Positions 63,801 through 64,000 of a stretch of 64,000 bases of DNA are shown here, piece by piece. The notes under the pieces were generated by a model that made no database searches, was not told the DNA's origin, and worked only from the letters and a program-made list of their open reading frames with translations. Numbering within the stretch: position 1 is the stretch's first letter; every line of letters begins with the position of its first letter. Origin of the DNA: Daphnia pulex (Eukaryota; Arthropoda; Branchiopoda; Diplostraca; Daphniidae); the NCBI RefSeq assembly GCF_021134715.1, contig NC_060026.1:13321001-13385000 (forward strand), given 5' to 3'. The position numbers and the translations under genes were made by a program.

Positions 63801-64000
63801 CCACTCATCTGCTGCAGTAGTCCAATCGGTTTTTTCGAAATTATTTCCAGGATTCAATACAACTGGCGGAATATCCGACTTTTGGGACACCGACGCAGCA
63901 GCCGATTGCTCGAGAACTGGATCGGTGATGACAACTTCTGGTTCGAGGGACTCTTGTAGTTCGGGACGCAGCACAGCTTCTTCGGTCAATTCCAATATCC
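57894..64000 (-). CDS. Copy B: zinc-knuckle, DDWG-repeat, SPOC and TFIIS-central-domain protein (5' end outside window)
   Basis: Nine exons lie in the window: beyond 64000 to 63270, 63217-63107, 63036-62932, 62865-61720, 61656-61326, 61218-59503, 59405-58725, 58665-58279, 58195-57894, about 1,830 residues in one open frame. In protein order: a Trp-rich region (DDWS, DDWD, ADAWGS), three intact CCHC knuckles with Gly/Arg-rich linkers, each split by an intron after CxK, then about 350 residues with nine DWG motifs. A SPOC domain follows (61740-61150; VVGTIEPEKIWPYLRRV, FKDFYVLPLG, LLGVVVF), then a cysteine finger (CFVDGC, YCSEECIANH, about 60355-60425) and a TFIIS central domain (LKEALWSRCKEA, YKNKYRSLIFNIKDPKN, ELVKMSTEDLANKDLAEW, THKGEE; 59780-59240). 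A basic Ser/Arg region and acidic tail end it. The finger and TFIIS pair are typical of PHF3/DIDO elongation factors that contact RNA polymerase II. It is probably nuclear; Argonaute binding through WG motifs is my inference. Confidence 0.82.
62150..62480 (-). repeat. 96-bp coding tandem repeat of the DDWG motif
   Basis: CCCAATCATC (the reverse of DDWG codons) recurs at about 62170, 62266 and 62362, so the period is 96 bp or 32 residues, with one more diverged unit on each side. Units read S-x-K-x-x-K-S-T, then N-S-T-A-A, then G-V-D-D-W-G-S-A-A-D-A. The three central units are almost identical at the DNA level, which suggests recent unequal crossing-over or gene conversion within copy B. Confidence 0.85.

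Overview
This window is nuclear DNA of a eukaryote with compact genes. Protein-coding exons are broken by many short GT/AG introns, often 60-70 bp. The gene set is animal: a homeodomain-interacting protein kinase, a relaxin-receptor-type leucine-rich GPCR with an LDL-receptor A module, CDK9, CCT4 and the ATP synthase epsilon subunit. Short introns, abundant tandem duplication and A+T-rich spacers suggest an arthropod, and a small crustacean such as Daphnia fits best. That species assignment is an inference.

Layout. At 0.05-1.5 kb lie the last exons of an unrecognised gene with a disordered C-terminus. At 2.5-4.0 kb is an unrecognised multi-pass membrane protein. At 4.1-4.5 kb (minus) is the mitochondrial ATP synthase epsilon subunit, which shares a short divergent promoter with CCT4 at 5.0-7.4 kb. 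At 8.8-19.0 kb is a head-to-tail array of four genes with nine copies of a roughly 200-residue domain that resembles the BLES03/C11orf68 (UPF0696, DUF1917) family, arranged 2, 3, 3 and 1 per protein. At 20.5-23.7 kb is a patchwork of gene debris: an inverted partial copy of the GPCR's leucine-rich repeats, duplicated scraps of an unknown gene, and a copy of the CCT4 tail. At 24.1-24.7 kb a near-perfect 680-bp palindrome runs up to the CDK9 start codon; CDK9 occupies 24.7-26.3 kb. The 26.3-33.6 kb stretch is gene-poor and has a second 520-bp palindrome.

The right half is transcribed from the minus strand. HIPK lies at 33.6-38.4 kb (9 coding exons, long Gln and Ala tracts). The complete relaxin-receptor-like LGR lies at 41.5-47.4 kb (22 coding exons, one only 12 nt long). 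A gene-poor stretch with possible ionotropic-receptor debris follows at 47.4-52.6 kb. Two tandem paralogues of an unusual nuclear-type protein end the window: copy A (52.7-56.3 kb, complete) and copy B (57.9 kb to beyond the right edge). Both carry CCHC zinc knuckles, repeated DDWG motifs and a SPOC domain. Copy B then continues into a small cysteine finger and a TFIIS central domain.

The two most interesting systems are the BLES03-like multi-domain array and the WG-repeat/zinc-knuckle/SPOC/TFIIS-M pair. The second resembles PHF3/DIDO/SPOCD1 transcription-elongation factors, but with the SPOC domain placed before the TFIIS module and with tryptophan-glycine repeats of the kind that bind Argonaute in other proteins. 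Gene models were built by hand from splice signals and reading-frame phase; all coordinates may be off by a base or two, and functions are by family resemblance only.
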